Origin: Prostheceraeus crozeri
Lineage: Eukaryota > Platyhelminthes > Polycladida > Euryleptidae
Reading direction: 5' to 3'
Assembly: GCA_907163375.1 (NCBI GenBank)
Contig: CAJQUW010014405.1
Span: 1-64,000 of the forward strand
DNA: 64,000 bases
The position numbers and the translations under genes were made by a program. Below the pieces are notes generated by a model. The model worked only from the letters and a program-made list of their open reading frames with translations. It had not been told where the DNA came from and searched no databases. This document shows positions 11,748 through 38,074 of the stretch, in pieces. How positions within the stretch are numbered: the first letter of the stretch is position 1; every line of letters begins with the position of its first letter.

Positions 11748-13917
11748 TCACAGTTCAAAGCATTCCTCATGGAACCACTGGTCACATAAAGGACAGCAAA
11801 TCCATGGTGAACCTGTTTCATCATTTAAACATGTGGCACATGTTGTGTTCAGATCACAGCTTTCGTCAATATCCAGATGGCCACATGGATCAACTTCATC
11901 TGCTCTTTGATACCAATGCGTGTTAAATGGAACATAGTCAGTTGCTAGTTTGTAGAATTGTAGGCCAAAATATCCTGCCTTGGTAAGAAGTCTTTTCACC
12001 ATGTACTTCAAGAGTGCACATTTTTGGAACATAAGGAACTTGTAAAACAGACTCCGGTTCCATGATTACTTCATTCACTGGCAAATATAAACAATGAATT
12101 CCTCGCAGATTGCTATCCGCATACTTGACGAAATCGCTTGGGGATTGCACGACAACTTTACTTGCCAACACCGCGCGAAAAACAAAACGTTTAACACATC
12201 CCGCGATGCCGTCCATTGGCCCTTTTCCGTGATGCCTTTCACAATAATACCTTGTCACATTGTATGAAGTCGGAAAGTATTCAGTCAGCTTGAAGACGTA
12301 TCGAGACCTGAATTGAGAAGCACAACCGTCACTCCATAGATGAACATGTTTTAACCGGTTGCTGAGATGAGGACGCAGATTTTGCATTTTACGAGTACTT
12401 TCATTATGCACGAAAGCGCTGCGATGCGAGAATGATGACTTGCTTCAGATATGACAACCAAACAATCTTTCTTGAGATGGTCATCTCTTTCTTCTCTGCA
12501 ATAACAACATGCAGTGAATATGCTGAATTGTGTATGTCCAAAATAAGCACTCTGAACCTCATCTTGTTGTTTGTTCTCATAATTTTCTGCGTAATCTACA
12601 TGTAGAATTAATTCGTCATGTCGGAGATTTGATTTTAGATGTTCATATACTTGCTGTTGCTGTGCTTTTGTATAAATATGCTGTTTTGGCTCCTTAATGT
12701 TCGAGGTCAATAGAGAAGCTGCATCGCTAGCACTGACCTGCAGAGCGACCTTTTGCACTTTCGGATCGACAGATTTCCATTGATAGTAAGTAATATCACT
12801 TTCGTGATCTGTATCTTCACTGTCAACTTCGCCCATGCATTTGCGAATGTGAAGAGTGGTTGAAAGAGTTCTCATCCAATGCAATTGCAGGGCACTCTGA
12901 GCACGCGTTGATCATACAGTCTACACTAAAGTGACAACTGAATTATTGCAGACGTCGTTGGGATTATTTGGAAGTTTCTCAGTATTGTCAATGATTCGTC
13001 TATTAATAGCAAACACTAACAATCTCATATTTTCACAAATTTCGCAGACGCATGATTCATGTCGCATGTCCTTGGAACATTTATATTCTTTGTGCTGTTT
13101 CAATATCGAATACAACTGTCTAAAAGCCAATTTTCTTCCAAATTTTCCTCTTGTTGGAATACTTCATGGCAGCCGTTGACGATATCCAACAAGTCACGTA
13201 TTGTCCATGTCAAATGCCTTTTCTGTGAATATTGTCGTTCACCATTCACTTTGCCGACGTAAACGCAGTCTCTACGTCCTGGCGTTTGACGAGAAATGTC
13301 TGATCTATCGAGGAATTCAAGTATCCACCTTTGTTCTTCTTCAGAAACGCTTTCGCATCAAGGTCATCCACGATTGCCTTCTGGTATAATACGCATAAAA
13401 TCCGAAGCCAAAGTTTTGACAATTTCTTCTCTTTTTCTTGGACTTTTAGGGATAGCTTTACATACTGTACCTTAGTGAGACTGCGATACTTTGTTGCTTT
13501 GTGCTTGAATGATGTAGCCGGAATTGATGAGGACTTTGACGGCGATTCGTTAATGGCAGACTCTTTATTTTGAGATTGTACATATATTTCTGATTCAATC
13601 GCTGCTTCCCTTTTCTTTCGAAGTCGGTATTCTTTTTTCTTTAGGGCTTGTATTTTCAAACGAATTTCATTCGATACTGGGTCTCGACTTAACACTGCCC
13701 TTTTATTTCTATTCGCCGTGTTATCTTTCTTACGGTATTCCTTCAAATTTTTCTGACGATAACTTCTGCATCTTTGAGCATTTGTAGTCAGCTCGCTGTT
13801 TAATCTTCGTCTAGCATTCGGAAGGATGATTTGGCATTTGACTTCAGAAATTAAACAGTATACATGAAAGTATTGAACAATTATTTCAAATTTGTTGCCG
13901 TGTGCGCACGGCACCAT
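11748..13917 (-). pseudogene. DDE-like transposase of unassigned family with PHD-type finger
   Basis: Read on the minus strand in order: a basic Lys/Arg-rich N terminus (13917-13246, heptad-like KKKEYRLRKKREAAIE); a Cys-rich patch CEICENMR (about 13040); then LILHVDYAENYENK and QDEVQSAYFGH (about 12600-12540); then HLWSDGCASQFRSRY with HHGKGPMDGIAG (about 12350-12190); and a C-terminal CATCLNDETG...CDQWFHEEC finger (about 11840-11755). The D-D-(D/E) spacing and the DYAEN, WSDG.SQF and HGKGP.DG motifs recall uncharacterised animal transposon proteins. I cannot name the superfamily. The motifs lie in at least two frames with stops near 12900, so the copy is broken. Confidence 0.6.
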
Positions 13918-14590
13918 TGTGGGCTATGCCTCTCCCATCCCTTGTCTGCATTCTCGTGCTCTGTATCTCGCATCGGTGTTTAGCATAGATATCTCATCAA
14001 ATCACCGTAAACAACCGTATTGTATTCTCAGTGCACAACGACCATGAACAAATCATTGGATAACTATGGTGTCGTTGAAATTCATCAGATAAGTAGAGCT
14101 AGCGTATGAAATTGGCAATGGAGACAATCATTAAATTTCAAGAAAACAAAAATTGTTTTACGAAACGCTGCAGTTTAATTTCTACTAACTTGGCGGTTTT
14201 GGTAACTTACAGTATTTTGTGTCGGATGGACATGAAATTTCTTTTCGATCTCATAACGTTGATACGATTTGCGTGATGGGGGAAGGGGACACAATATTTT
14301 TCATTGATAAAGTATTGATAGGTTCAGACATTTTCAAGAGAAGAATCCATTACATGACATGAAGAAATTCATTTCAAGTACTTTGTTTATGTCGGATGGA
14401 CACAATTTTGTCCATCACATTTTAACAATTCCTAATTCTACACTAAAATGTGCAGCAAGCTCTCTATATTATTCTTGAAGTTTCATGAAGACATGATCTG
14501 GCTCACAGAAGATTATCTGTCTGTCATAAAAAAACTAAATCAATAAGTCACATCCCTAAGAAGATGATACAAGGTGTCCATCCGACATAA

Positions 14591-15425
14591 TAATTATTCA
14601 ACATGTAGATTTCAAGTCATCCTTGTGACAAAATGAAATTATCTGGGGTCAAATCAACTTTAATTTCCGACGATATAGGAAATCCACTTATAAAACGTAT
14701 TCTGAATGGATGAAAGCTCAAATATTTTTTTCTTTAGAAATGCGACTATTTTTGTAACAGGCCTTGTTGCATATTTCAGTGATCTGATTCTCACTATGCT
14801 GAACATCACGAGTATGGCAACATCAACGCAGACTTCAAGCAACTCAAATGAAAATCAAAACACAGACTTTCACATGCTAATTCAACTAACTTAAAAGTGA
14901 ACAGTTGAACTTATATGGTTTTCACAATGGACGCTCTCGTTTGCGCCTCCAACGTACTGCTGTTGAGTATCGAAGACAATCTACATCAAATTCCGTGGGT
15001 AGATCAATAATCTGTAATTTTTGCTCGCAAATCCTACTTATGGCTGTTGTTCTCTTCACGATTTCTTGACTATGGTTCCTCTTCGAATCGTAGAGTCGCG
15101 AATATCAAGATTTTCTGTGAAGAGATTTCTGGAAGCGAATTTGAATACTAAAGAAATTTCCATGATATTAGACCTTCAAAGAATGAACGAAGTGGTGTTG
15201 TAAAGCAAAACATGTGTATGAATTTTCATTAGCTTGCAACTAATTCATTAGTTTTCATTAACTTTACAAGTATAGGCCAGCATTCTCAAACAAAGACATT
15301 TATATAAAAACACTTCAAGAAAGTGTGCAAGAAATTGCAAAAGTTTTGAAAACAATTCTAAAAAATACAAACTACTTCTGAAAACAATGCAAATTGCGCC
15401 ATCTACATACTCTCAAGCAACTTAC
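14591..15425. other. no gene assigned
   Basis: A minus-strand open stretch near 14660-14860 (LLEVCVDVAILVMFSIVRI, preceded by an AG) could be a further exon of the transporter-like gene upstream in coordinates, but nothing ties it to the family. The remainder shows no signal. Confidence 0.25.
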
Positions 15426-30654
<15,229 letters not shown>

Positions 30655-32628
30655 TGATGTTCAGACAGAGCGAAGGAGAGTTGTGTGCGTGTGAGGCAGT
30701 AAGCGCACGCGCCCGCGCCAATATTGGCTTTTCCGATAGACATGATGCTTTGCCTTCTCCAATTTTTGCAATGAAATTCTACGCGATTCTTGATCGAGGC
30801 GCGGTATTTAAATATAGTAAGGGAAGCGCACCCCAATTGTTCCTGGATTCGCTTTATGTCAGAGAGACCAATACGTCAACTGTAGCAGATGGCTGACGGT
30901 CAGACAAGACTGCGATCAGATGATGAGCGTTCTCCAATGAATGCAGAGTAATGCATCTGACTCGAACACCCAGATCCGGTAGAATTCCATGATTTGTTTT
31001 TATGTGATTAATGTGAGACTATATGTTTAGTACTGCAGATGAGATCACAACCACGCCTTTCGTCCGAAGGGAATATACTGAAAAGATGACAGTCGTCAAG
31101 CGAACACCTGATATGAAAATTGAAAGTGCTCACAGAGAAAGAAATAAGAAATACACAAGACATTTTAATGTATCAAAATTTCAAACATGTGTGCGGCTGA
31201 CCGGTCGTGAGAAACTGTTGACCTTGCTTCCTTATTTCTCGAAAAAATGTGGTCTGGACAGAGAGGGATATAGTAATCAGTTCCATGAGTAAGGCGGTTA
31301 AGAGACATGAGCAATCACTTCTCATGTGCACATTCACTTGGCATTAAAAAATGTTCGGGAAATGGTTATTAAAAATTCAACTTTTATGAAAATTAGTGTT
31401 GTAACATAAAAAATGTCTGGTATAGAAATAGTATTCCAATGCCGAGTGAAGGCCTATGGTCTGGGCGCACGCGACGCCACTGGTGCTGAACTATTATAGC
31501 CAACTATTAATTTAGTATCTTTTATATGTACCGGTATGTAATATCTTGCTGCATTCCTAGCAAAAGACGATGTAATATTGCATTGTCTTTGTTCGCAGCT
31601 GGTAATTGATTCACTCATCTTTCTGATGCAAAATGAACTATACTACGATCAGCTATAGGTTGTGCAAGTCTAGAGGCAATTATTAACCGATAAATTCTGG
31701 CTTATATTCCGAGATATTCATCAAATACTATGGTCGCGCTACATCCAAAGCTACTAATCTTAGCTCCTGAAAACGAACTACCCTAGCTTTTAAGCATATA
31801 TGTCTCTTGTTTATTAATTCATGCATCAAATTTTGTAGCGATCGGTTGAGTTCTACGGTTCCTAGAATGGACTTCAGCATTTGTGGCCAAAAATCTTAAG
31901 TCTCGTTAGTCTCTCCGATTGGCATGCCTGCTAAGCTGATGTGAGACATTCATGAAAAATATTTCTTCTTTCAAGGACAGAATGATGATGCATTACGGAA
32001 TGATGAATTTAAAATCAATCGACGTGCACTAGAGTAAATAGACTTCAGTTATGGAATTAAGATGCATATAATTTTAGCAATAGGATAAAATTCCGGCGAT
32101 CAGACCGGTGCAGCTGAAAAAAATATTTTATGATCACCTACTTTTATGCACGTATGCTTCAATCCTCTTCGGCTTCTTTATTAGTATTGAATGTTAGTAT
32201 TTATCCTCAAAGCTTAGAAAGAGAAAGTACATCGTACAATAAATTGTTAAGCCTACTATTACACATCATTCAAAACATTTTCTAGTATGCATTTTTTTGC
32301 TTCAGCTAAGGTGCCTGATCGTTATACATCGCTCTGTGGATGAAGACAGGCATATTTCAATTCCATAATTGAAGGTTATTCAATGCTCAAAGTTATTCGA
32401 TTGACCTTGACTTTATCATCCAGTAATTCAGAAAATAGTTATTTCATTCAAATGATTTTAGATATTCAAAATGTCAAATCACACGCAAATGTTGTATTTT
32501 TCCATTGATTTTCGAGCTGTAATTGGAAATCTGTCGGTATACATCGGCCCATGAGTCCAAGTTCTCGTCGCCGGCCCCATCCATGGCGATGGGCCCTACC
32601 CTTTGGCCCCATCCAACTGGCTAATCTC
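30655..32628. other. DNA between inverted arms upstream of exon 1
   Basis: Holds the putative promoter of the transporter-like gene at its left edge. An 89-codon open frame (31023-31292, basic) has no recognisable motif and is not called. The rest shows nothing. Confidence 0.35.
30803..30818 (-). promoter_or_regulatory. TATA-like element upstream of exon 1
   Basis: The minus strand reads CTATATTTAAATACCG about 150 bp before the ATG at 30654, leaving room for a start site near 30780 and a ~125-nt leader. A CpG-rich patch with CCAATATTGG lies just downstream (about 30700-30725). The promoter role is inferred. Confidence 0.35.
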
Positions 32629-33102
32629 AAAAAGAGACGAAAGACTAGAAGCTAACTCTTGATAGAAATATGATTTCAGGTCATTAAGTGCCTTAGACAC
32701 AGAGACTATTCGATGAAAATGTAGTTGAGAATTGATTGTGACTATATCATCACATGTTTTTATTAGGCTATTCTGTGCTTAGTTAGAAGTTGTGAAGCGA
32801 CCCTATGCAACATAGTTTTGAAAAGCGTTGTTGACCAATAGCTTTCTTGATAAATGACCGATGGACGATTAATATACTGTCACAATTACTTCATTTCCGC
32901 GACTAATCTTGATGATAGCTACCCAATCCATTAGATGTTACATTGAAAGGTTTAGCCTATGATAAACACTCCAAAAAACGTTTGATCATGAAAATATTTT
33001 GCAAGTCAAGTTTTCACTCATTGCGAGCAGCACGCTCATTGGTTGAGAGCGTCAGCTGATTTACGCACGCACCAATAGGGAAACAGATATCATGAAAATA
33101 GA
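32629..33102. repeat. right arm of the 3.5-kb inverted repeat
   Basis: Inverted partner of 29644-30060, 474 bp, with about 50 bp of extra DNA near 32725-32785. The outer tips of both arms read TCTATTTT followed by ATGATAT going inward. No flanking duplication was found. Confidence 0.8.
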
Positions 33103-34689
33103 TTAACTTGATAGGTGAAATCGCCGTTGAAACAGACCTGTGAAATTATCATTGAGATTTGGAAATTATCAAGTCTTCTTATCCTATATAAGTAATAATC
33201 ACGAGAACGGCTATTAACAGTCCGATGTAACGGATGGAACTAATATTCGATAATTCTAGTTTTATCATCATCGTGATATTTATAAGCCCATAAGTAATCC
33301 CAGCTTTTTTTAAACGCACACACTGAAGAGATGTGGAGATTGTCACACATTCACACAGATCGGTAGTGGAAATTCCATTTGCACTTGCTACGATGCGAAA
33401 GTCAAAAATCAAAGTATTAGTGTGAAACATCTTGATGCAAATCACATGTTAAGGCTCAATTCTGGTCTAATTTAAATACTAGGTATTCAGCCACGAATGC
33501 ATCTTCGTTGTGCCAACACGTAATATTGTCATTAATAAAACCTCAAGTGATTCCATAACTTCACCGTCATTAGATGATCGCGAAACGAACATTTTAATGC
33601 AACTGGACACAAGCTTTCGGCTAGCATTTCACAACGGAAGTATTTATTTATATCTTCATTCCCTCTCAATAAGTCGAAATAATGTTGAGCAAGATAATTG
33701 AGCAATGTCCGAGGAAAGTGCTTGATGATTAGGTCATGTGACTGATATGCATTCCTCCCAGCAAGAGATTATCCGTACATTGCCGGCTAGTCATGGTCAT
33801 CCATTTCAGTTCGCAAAAGCCCGTGGAACGCGGGTTTCGTAATGAAGTGAAATGTAAATTCCAAATTTGTGGATAGTGCAGCAACATCATTGAGATATCC
33901 GTTTTCTAAATGACAACGAACGAACTTCGTTTGGATATCAGGCTTATTCCCTGAGAAGATACGGATCTCTCGGGGATAAAAGTCTGTTTTCTGCGGAGAT
34001 ATCCAAACGAAGAAATACATGAGGGTATACATCCTTTCAACTGTGAAGATCCGCGAATATCCGGAGAAAGGATGAAATGCGGATATCGATCGGACATCCG
34101 TTTGCTCGGAGGGTTATTTTGCATAATATCACGGTAGTACTATGCTGTGGAACACACTGACCAAGATTTTCTTCTATTCCAACTTCCAGCTAAGTTAAAG
34201 CTTCAACCTTTGATCTCCAACCAACACCTCATGGCGGGGGCATGTCGACCAAATCGAATAAATTATTCGCACGACCTCTCTAAATCTGAAGAGGTATGGC
34301 GAAGAGGACAATTCAGTGCGAACTAAAGTAGACATTCTAGAACTACAAAACAGCATAAAGATAAAAGTATCCAAACTTGGAGACAAGAAATTTATTTCAC
34401 TGAAAGATTTGATACAGGAAATTAATTCTACTTAAAACCTCTTTTCTTCGACACACTAAATTTGTTGTAAAGGACATGAAAGCTGATGCATTTGAAGAAA
34501 TTTTAGCAAATATGATCAGCAGGGCTGCAAAGATAATCAAATCAATATTAATTTGCATATTGCTTTCAGGACAGATGCAAAACTGGGAAATTCAGCTCGT
34601 GAACCTGCAGCGCAAGTTAATATTTGGTAGCAATAGAGATGCATGGGATACACCTGACCATCGTTCATAAATGACTGTCGCATAGAACA
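33103..34689. other. no firm gene; possible exon and a hairpin
   Basis: A minus-strand frame 33445-33179 ends in a hydrophobic tail (IRYIGLLIAVLVIITYIG then stop) after a Cys-containing stretch LCECVTIS; it could be the last exon of an upstream membrane-anchored protein, but no acceptor is convincing. CTTCGTTTGGATATC (33925-33939) and its complement (34008-34022) form a perfect 15-bp stem. Confidence 0.25.
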
Positions 34690-35080
34690 AGGTGAATATA
34701 TTAACATTTTAGGGTGTATGCTTTTCTCATACGATCTTTCATGGACTAGACAAGTGTCTGAGCTGTATAAAAAGTGTTGCAAATTTATCTTTTGTCAAAA
34801 GACTTAAGGATAACAGAAACCCAGATTGCATTGTTTGGAAAAGTTATCAAAGTTTAGTGTTTTGTAATATATCTCACTGCTATCCTGCGATGTGTGACAT
34901 CAGCCAGCACTTATTCAACAAACTCGACCGCATTGATCGTATTTCCTTAAGATGGACTGAACAAAGTCATATGAAAAACCATGTCTTCAATTACATCTTG
35001 ACAAACTGTGTATTAGACTCACCAGCAAATTTGCTCGAAACAAGAACTCACATCTCTTGTCTACCTTTTTCTCATTGAGA
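34690..35080 (+). pseudogene. LINE RT thumb/C-terminal remnant
   Basis: Frames here read EYINILGCMLFSYDLSWTRQ and then VKRLKDNRNPDCIVWKSYQS, CNISHCYPAM and FNKLDRIDRIS. These fit the YLGV..S.DLSW....V and the later Y...V.S...Y..P.W blocks found after the RT palm in LINEs. The fragment is broken by stops and has no ends. Confidence 0.5.
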
Positions 35081-35685
35081 GAAGCTCGGAGTGACATTAG
35101 ACACTCAAGAATCCATCTCTCATCGCCTTTGAAATCCACTCTATATCGCAAATCTGTTGTTAAATATTCATCATTCTCGTGATCATGTTATGTGCAGACG
35201 TTTTCATATTATGCACCGCTTTTGTAATCAAGAATTATCATTATTATTATTGAAGAGTACAATGGATCTGGAGGCGATTCCGCCTACTCATTCACTTCTA
35301 CTGCATCGCATCTAGTTACTTTTTGTCACGATTGAAGCAGGTGGCACTCGCTCATCCCTGCTATAAATGGCAATTCGAAATTTAAAATCAACTATTTTGC
35401 AGATTTTCAAAAGTCCTGTAATTTTACCGAAGTTATATTGTGTATATGCGTTACCAAAGTGTCTAAATGCACAGAAAAACAGCTCATGAATGCGAACATT
35501 GATTAATAAGATTGATTAGGAAGATTTGCCTTCAAAAGTAGCCATTCCGATCTGTAAAATGGCTTTCTGTGCAGTCCTAAGCAATTAAAATGTGGCTATA
35601 AAGAAGATGACTTGCAGATACCTCCCGGAAAACGACTACTTAGATAAGCCATCGTTGCTTTCTAACAAGAGTTAAATAAGTAATA
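35081..35685. other. flank left of the Polinton, no gene seen
   Basis: AT-rich DNA, perhaps the tail of the LINE remnant. The last six bases (35680-35685, GTAATA) are the left target duplication of the Polinton. Confidence 0.4.
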
Positions 35686-36075
35686 AGTAGTGAAAACTGT
35701 GCCCTACTTGCCACGGATAGGTACATGGATAGGTACATGTAAAGTTTAGTGTTATCAATAGGTACATGGATAGGTACATGTAAAGTTTAGTGTTGTCAAT
35801 AGGAACATGGATAGGTACATGGATAGGTACATGGATAGGTACATGTATACTTTAGTTATCGATAGGCACATGGATAGGTACATGTATAATTCAGTGTTAT
35901 CAATAGGAACTTGTATGAGATCTGTTTTACTGGATAGGTACATGTGTTTGGTACACTGTGTTTCGGAACGTCTATGATCGAACTTATGTGGTTTCGTTCT
36001 GAGCACTTGGGTACGTACCGATAGACGTCCGTTGTTTGATTTTGAATGGGTTTGCTCAATTGCGACTATTGTGAC
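35686..36075. repeat. left terminal inverted repeat of the Polinton
   Basis: About 390 bp, mirrored at 55533-55924. The outer half is built of tandem GATAGGTACATG words; the inner half is unique sequence up to GCGACTATTGTGAC. The number of GATAGGTACATG units differs between the arms. Confidence 0.95.
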
Positions 36076-36158
36076 TATTGCAACCATTGTAATCAAGATG
36101 ACACATTGATTTTCCTTTTACGTAGACAAACTATGCTATAAATATGAGATAGTTTTTG

Positions 36159-36668
36159 ATGACATACATAATGATGACTAGTATCCCAACGTCGTGGGTT
36201 GTCGCAAGAGACCTTGGATATTCGTTCAAAGCCATAGAAACTGTAACAAATCTCAGTGAAAATATCAACGCTGGTGATTTAGTTGATCGACTAATGGATC
36301 TAGATGAGCATGCTATGAATCACAATTTGGATCGTAGGTGGATAGAGGATTTCTCCATGCTACACTGCAATGATAGTGAAATTAGGAGGATCAAATTGGA
36401 ACGATATGGAAAGAAGGAGACATCTGACAGTGTTTTAATAAAAAGTTCTCCCAATAAAAGTGACTTCAGAAGGAAATTAGAACAAGAGACATTTAAATTA
36501 TTATGTGAACGGAACTGCGTTAAATGTTTTAAACAGGAACGATCCCTTCTCTTTTTGCCATGTTCTCATAGCGTTATGTGTTCTACATGTTATGTACCCT
36601 TTGAAACTTCATCTTGTCCCCTTTGCGATGAAGAAATATCTTCAACAGTCACTGTATATCGTGCATGA
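36159..36668 (+). CDS. Polinton RING-finger protein
   Basis: About 169 residues. The C-terminal ~45 residues form a C3HC4-type RING: CVKCFKQ, LPCSHSVMCSTC, then CPLCDEE. RING proteins of this shape, as in IAP proteins, are E3 ubiquitin ligases, and several large DNA viruses encode them. The N-terminal 110 residues have no recognised domain. A TATAAATA box lies at 36137-36144, so a start at the ATG of 36171 is also possible. First gene inside the left repeat; an accessory gene that may act on host ubiquitin pathways (inference). Confidence 0.7.
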   Translation: MTYIMMTSIPTSWVVARDLGYSFKAIETVTNLSENINAGDLVDRLMDLDEHAMNHNLDRRWIEDFSMLHCNDSEIRRIKLERYGKKETSDSVLIKSSPNKSDFRRKLEQETFKLLCERNCVKCFKQERSLLFLPCSHSVMCSTCYVPFETSSCPLCDEEISSTVTVYRA

Positions 36669-36681
36669 TGAGTCATCATGC
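36663..36681. promoter_or_regulatory. palindrome with AP-1-type core
   Basis: GCATGATGAGTCATCATGC is palindromic except for the central base and contains TGAGTCA, the bZIP AP-1 core. It overlaps the stop of the RING gene and lies 43 bp upstream of the TATATAA box of the next gene. A related TGATGAGTCAT lies upstream of the 38075 gene (about 37963-37973). Confidence 0.4.
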
Positions 36682-36723
36682 AGGTCTGTGATTGGTCACT
36701 ATTGTGTCTTTGTGTGACTTTTC

Positions 36724-36742
36724 TATATAAGGAGGACATTGT
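36724..36742 (+). promoter_or_regulatory. TATA-type promoter of gene 36779
   Basis: TATATAAGGAGGACATTGT ends 36 bp before the ATG at 36779. Nearly the same word occurs before the genes at 38075 and 55106, which suggests a shared element-specific core promoter. Confidence 0.55.
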
Positions 36743-36778
36743 ACCGTTCTATTTCAAGCATAATTTGAGGCTAATACA

Positions 36779-37402
36779 ATGTCAATCAGCATGTCGTTCA
36801 CTACCAACATTCCCATTTCAATAATTTACCGAAGTCAACTCTTCACGGGCAATATATTTTATTCTGCCGTGAATATAACTGGCTATAAAGCGGATTTGGT
36901 GGATCTGATGGAGGAAATAGTGAAGTATTTCCGCTGCGGAGAGGACGTTGTGGTGCAGAGAATGTTGATGAGAGTCGTGAACAACGCTCTTACACGAGTT
37001 GCAAGATTCTGGCTCAACGAAGTATTTCGCCCACTATCTCAAACGGAGATTGTACCGGAATACTCTCGCTGTTGGTGCAGCAGTATCCAACGGAAACTCA
37101 ACACATGTCTCCATGACATTATCACCTCCAGCTACTATGATGAGAAGGGTGAGAAGTGCAAACTGGACTTGTTCAGTGGACCGCCATCAGTAAGCATCAA
37201 TGTGGCTGCTCAAGGACATTCTGAGGTGATCAGTTTGCGGGCATACTATGCCAATATTTTAAAGACTTTCCATTTAAAGCCTTGCTGTATGTGTTGTCCT
37301 ATTTCAAAACATCTAATGAAAGACATTGAGCAGCTCATAACTGCTACAAATGAGACTCTAGCCGATGTGAGTGTATATCAGTTTCCCTCTACAACTTGCT
37401 AA
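36779..37402 (+). CDS. Polinton protein of unknown function, 207 residues
   Basis: The ATG follows a good TATA-type promoter word. The protein has a helical middle (LVDLMEEIVKYFRCGEDVVV, RMLMRVVNNALTRVARF) and two Cys-rich spots (CRWCSS-like at residue ~100, CCMCCP near residue 178). No known domain was recognised. The frame is intact and similar in composition to its neighbours, so it is probably a real accessory gene. Confidence 0.55.
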   Translation: MSISMSFTTNIPISIIYRSQLFTGNIFYSAVNITGYKADLVDLMEEIVKYFRCGEDVVVQRMLMRVVNNALTRVARFWLNEVFRPLSQTEIVPEYSRCWCSSIQRKLNTCLHDIITSSYYDEKGEKCKLDLFSGPPSVSINVAAQGHSEVISLRAYYANILKTFHLKPCCMCCPISKHLMKDIEQLITATNETLADVSVYQFPSTTC

Positions 37403-37530
37403 GTGTTTTATGTAATTTTATACGTACCAGCAACAAACTCTGTGTGAATGCTTGTAAACTTTTGTATATAATGTTGTAAGTACTAAGCAAAAATTGTAAT
37501 TGTATTATCTATTTCCATATTAGAATAAAA

Positions 37531-37923
37531 ATGTCTGTAAAACGGAAGGCATCTTCTCGTCAATCGAAACGGTCCTTCAAACCTTCAAGTCAGTTTAAAA
37601 AGGCGTTGCGAAAGTTAAACAGGATACATGATAATAAGAAGAAGTGTAAATTGATTCAAAATTCAAGTGATGATTTCATTCGTGATTTAGCTTTTGCAAT
37701 ACACAAATGTCTACCTATTTACAAGCCTCTGTTGAATGCTGGCTCTTTGAATAGCATAAAAAAGTTTTCAAATCCAAGGAGTAGTGATAAGAAAAGGCGA
37801 AACTTAATTCAGCGCGGTGGTGGTGGGTTTCTAAGTATGTTAAATGATATTGGAAACAATATTAATGGTGTAATCAATAGTCCGCTTGGAAGGATTGCAG
37901 CAACTGCTGCAATGTTAATATAA
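37531..37923 (+). CDS. Polinton small basic protein with Gly-rich C-terminal hydrophobic segment
   Basis: 130 residues. The N-terminal 45 are strongly basic (KRKASSRQSKRSFK, KKALRKLNRIHDNKKKCK). The C terminus reads QRGGGGFLSMLNDIGNNI and ends in a short hydrophobic stretch. Small basic proteins with a GGGF-type hydrophobic segment recur in Polintons and resemble adenovirus-like core or minor capsid peptides in general character. The homology is not certain. Confidence 0.5.
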   Translation: MSVKRKASSRQSKRSFKPSSQFKKALRKLNRIHDNKKKCKLIQNSSDDFIRDLAFAIHKCLPIYKPLLNAGSLNSIKKFSNPRSSDKKRRNLIQRGGGGFLSMLNDIGNNINGVINSPLGRIAATAAMLI

Positions 37924-37981
37924 GGTTAGCGAATCATAAAGTGACACGTCATCACTTTGATTGATGAGTCATATATAGGTG

Positions 37982-37996
37982 TATATAAGGAAGACG
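37982..37996 (+). promoter_or_regulatory. TATA-type promoter of gene 38075
   Basis: TATATAAGGAAGACG, the same core word as at 36724 and 55041, 79 bp before the ATG at 38075. A CRE-like ACACGTCATCAC and an AP-1-like site lie just upstream. Confidence 0.5.
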
Positions 37997-38074
37997 CTTT
38001 AATGATATTTTACCACTTTCAAGTGACAATTCATTTGCGCTGGTTGAAAGCTCCGAATTAGTACTTGTTGAAAC

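Larger units (their letters stand above)
9032..14590. mobile_element. putative DNA transposon with TTATGTCGGATGGACA terminal and internal sites
   Basis: The 16-bp word TTATGTCGGATGGACA or a near match occurs at 9032-9047, 9198-9213, 11078-11093, 14217-14232 and 14387-14402. Its reverse complement is at 11232-11247 and 14575-14590. The outermost copies (9032 and 14590) face each other as terminal inverted repeats and are bordered by TA. The clusters flank a minus-strand transposase-like gene (11748-13917), and a second transposon (9301-10984) interrupts the left cluster. A 5.6-kb element with iterated terminal sites is the simplest reading. Smaller units, such as 11078-11247 and 14387-14590, could instead be independent MITEs. 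Confidence 0.45.

Noticed and set aside
31023-31292. 89-codon basic frame between the inverted arms
   Set aside because: No recognised domain or promoter, and no homologous pattern; left uncalled.
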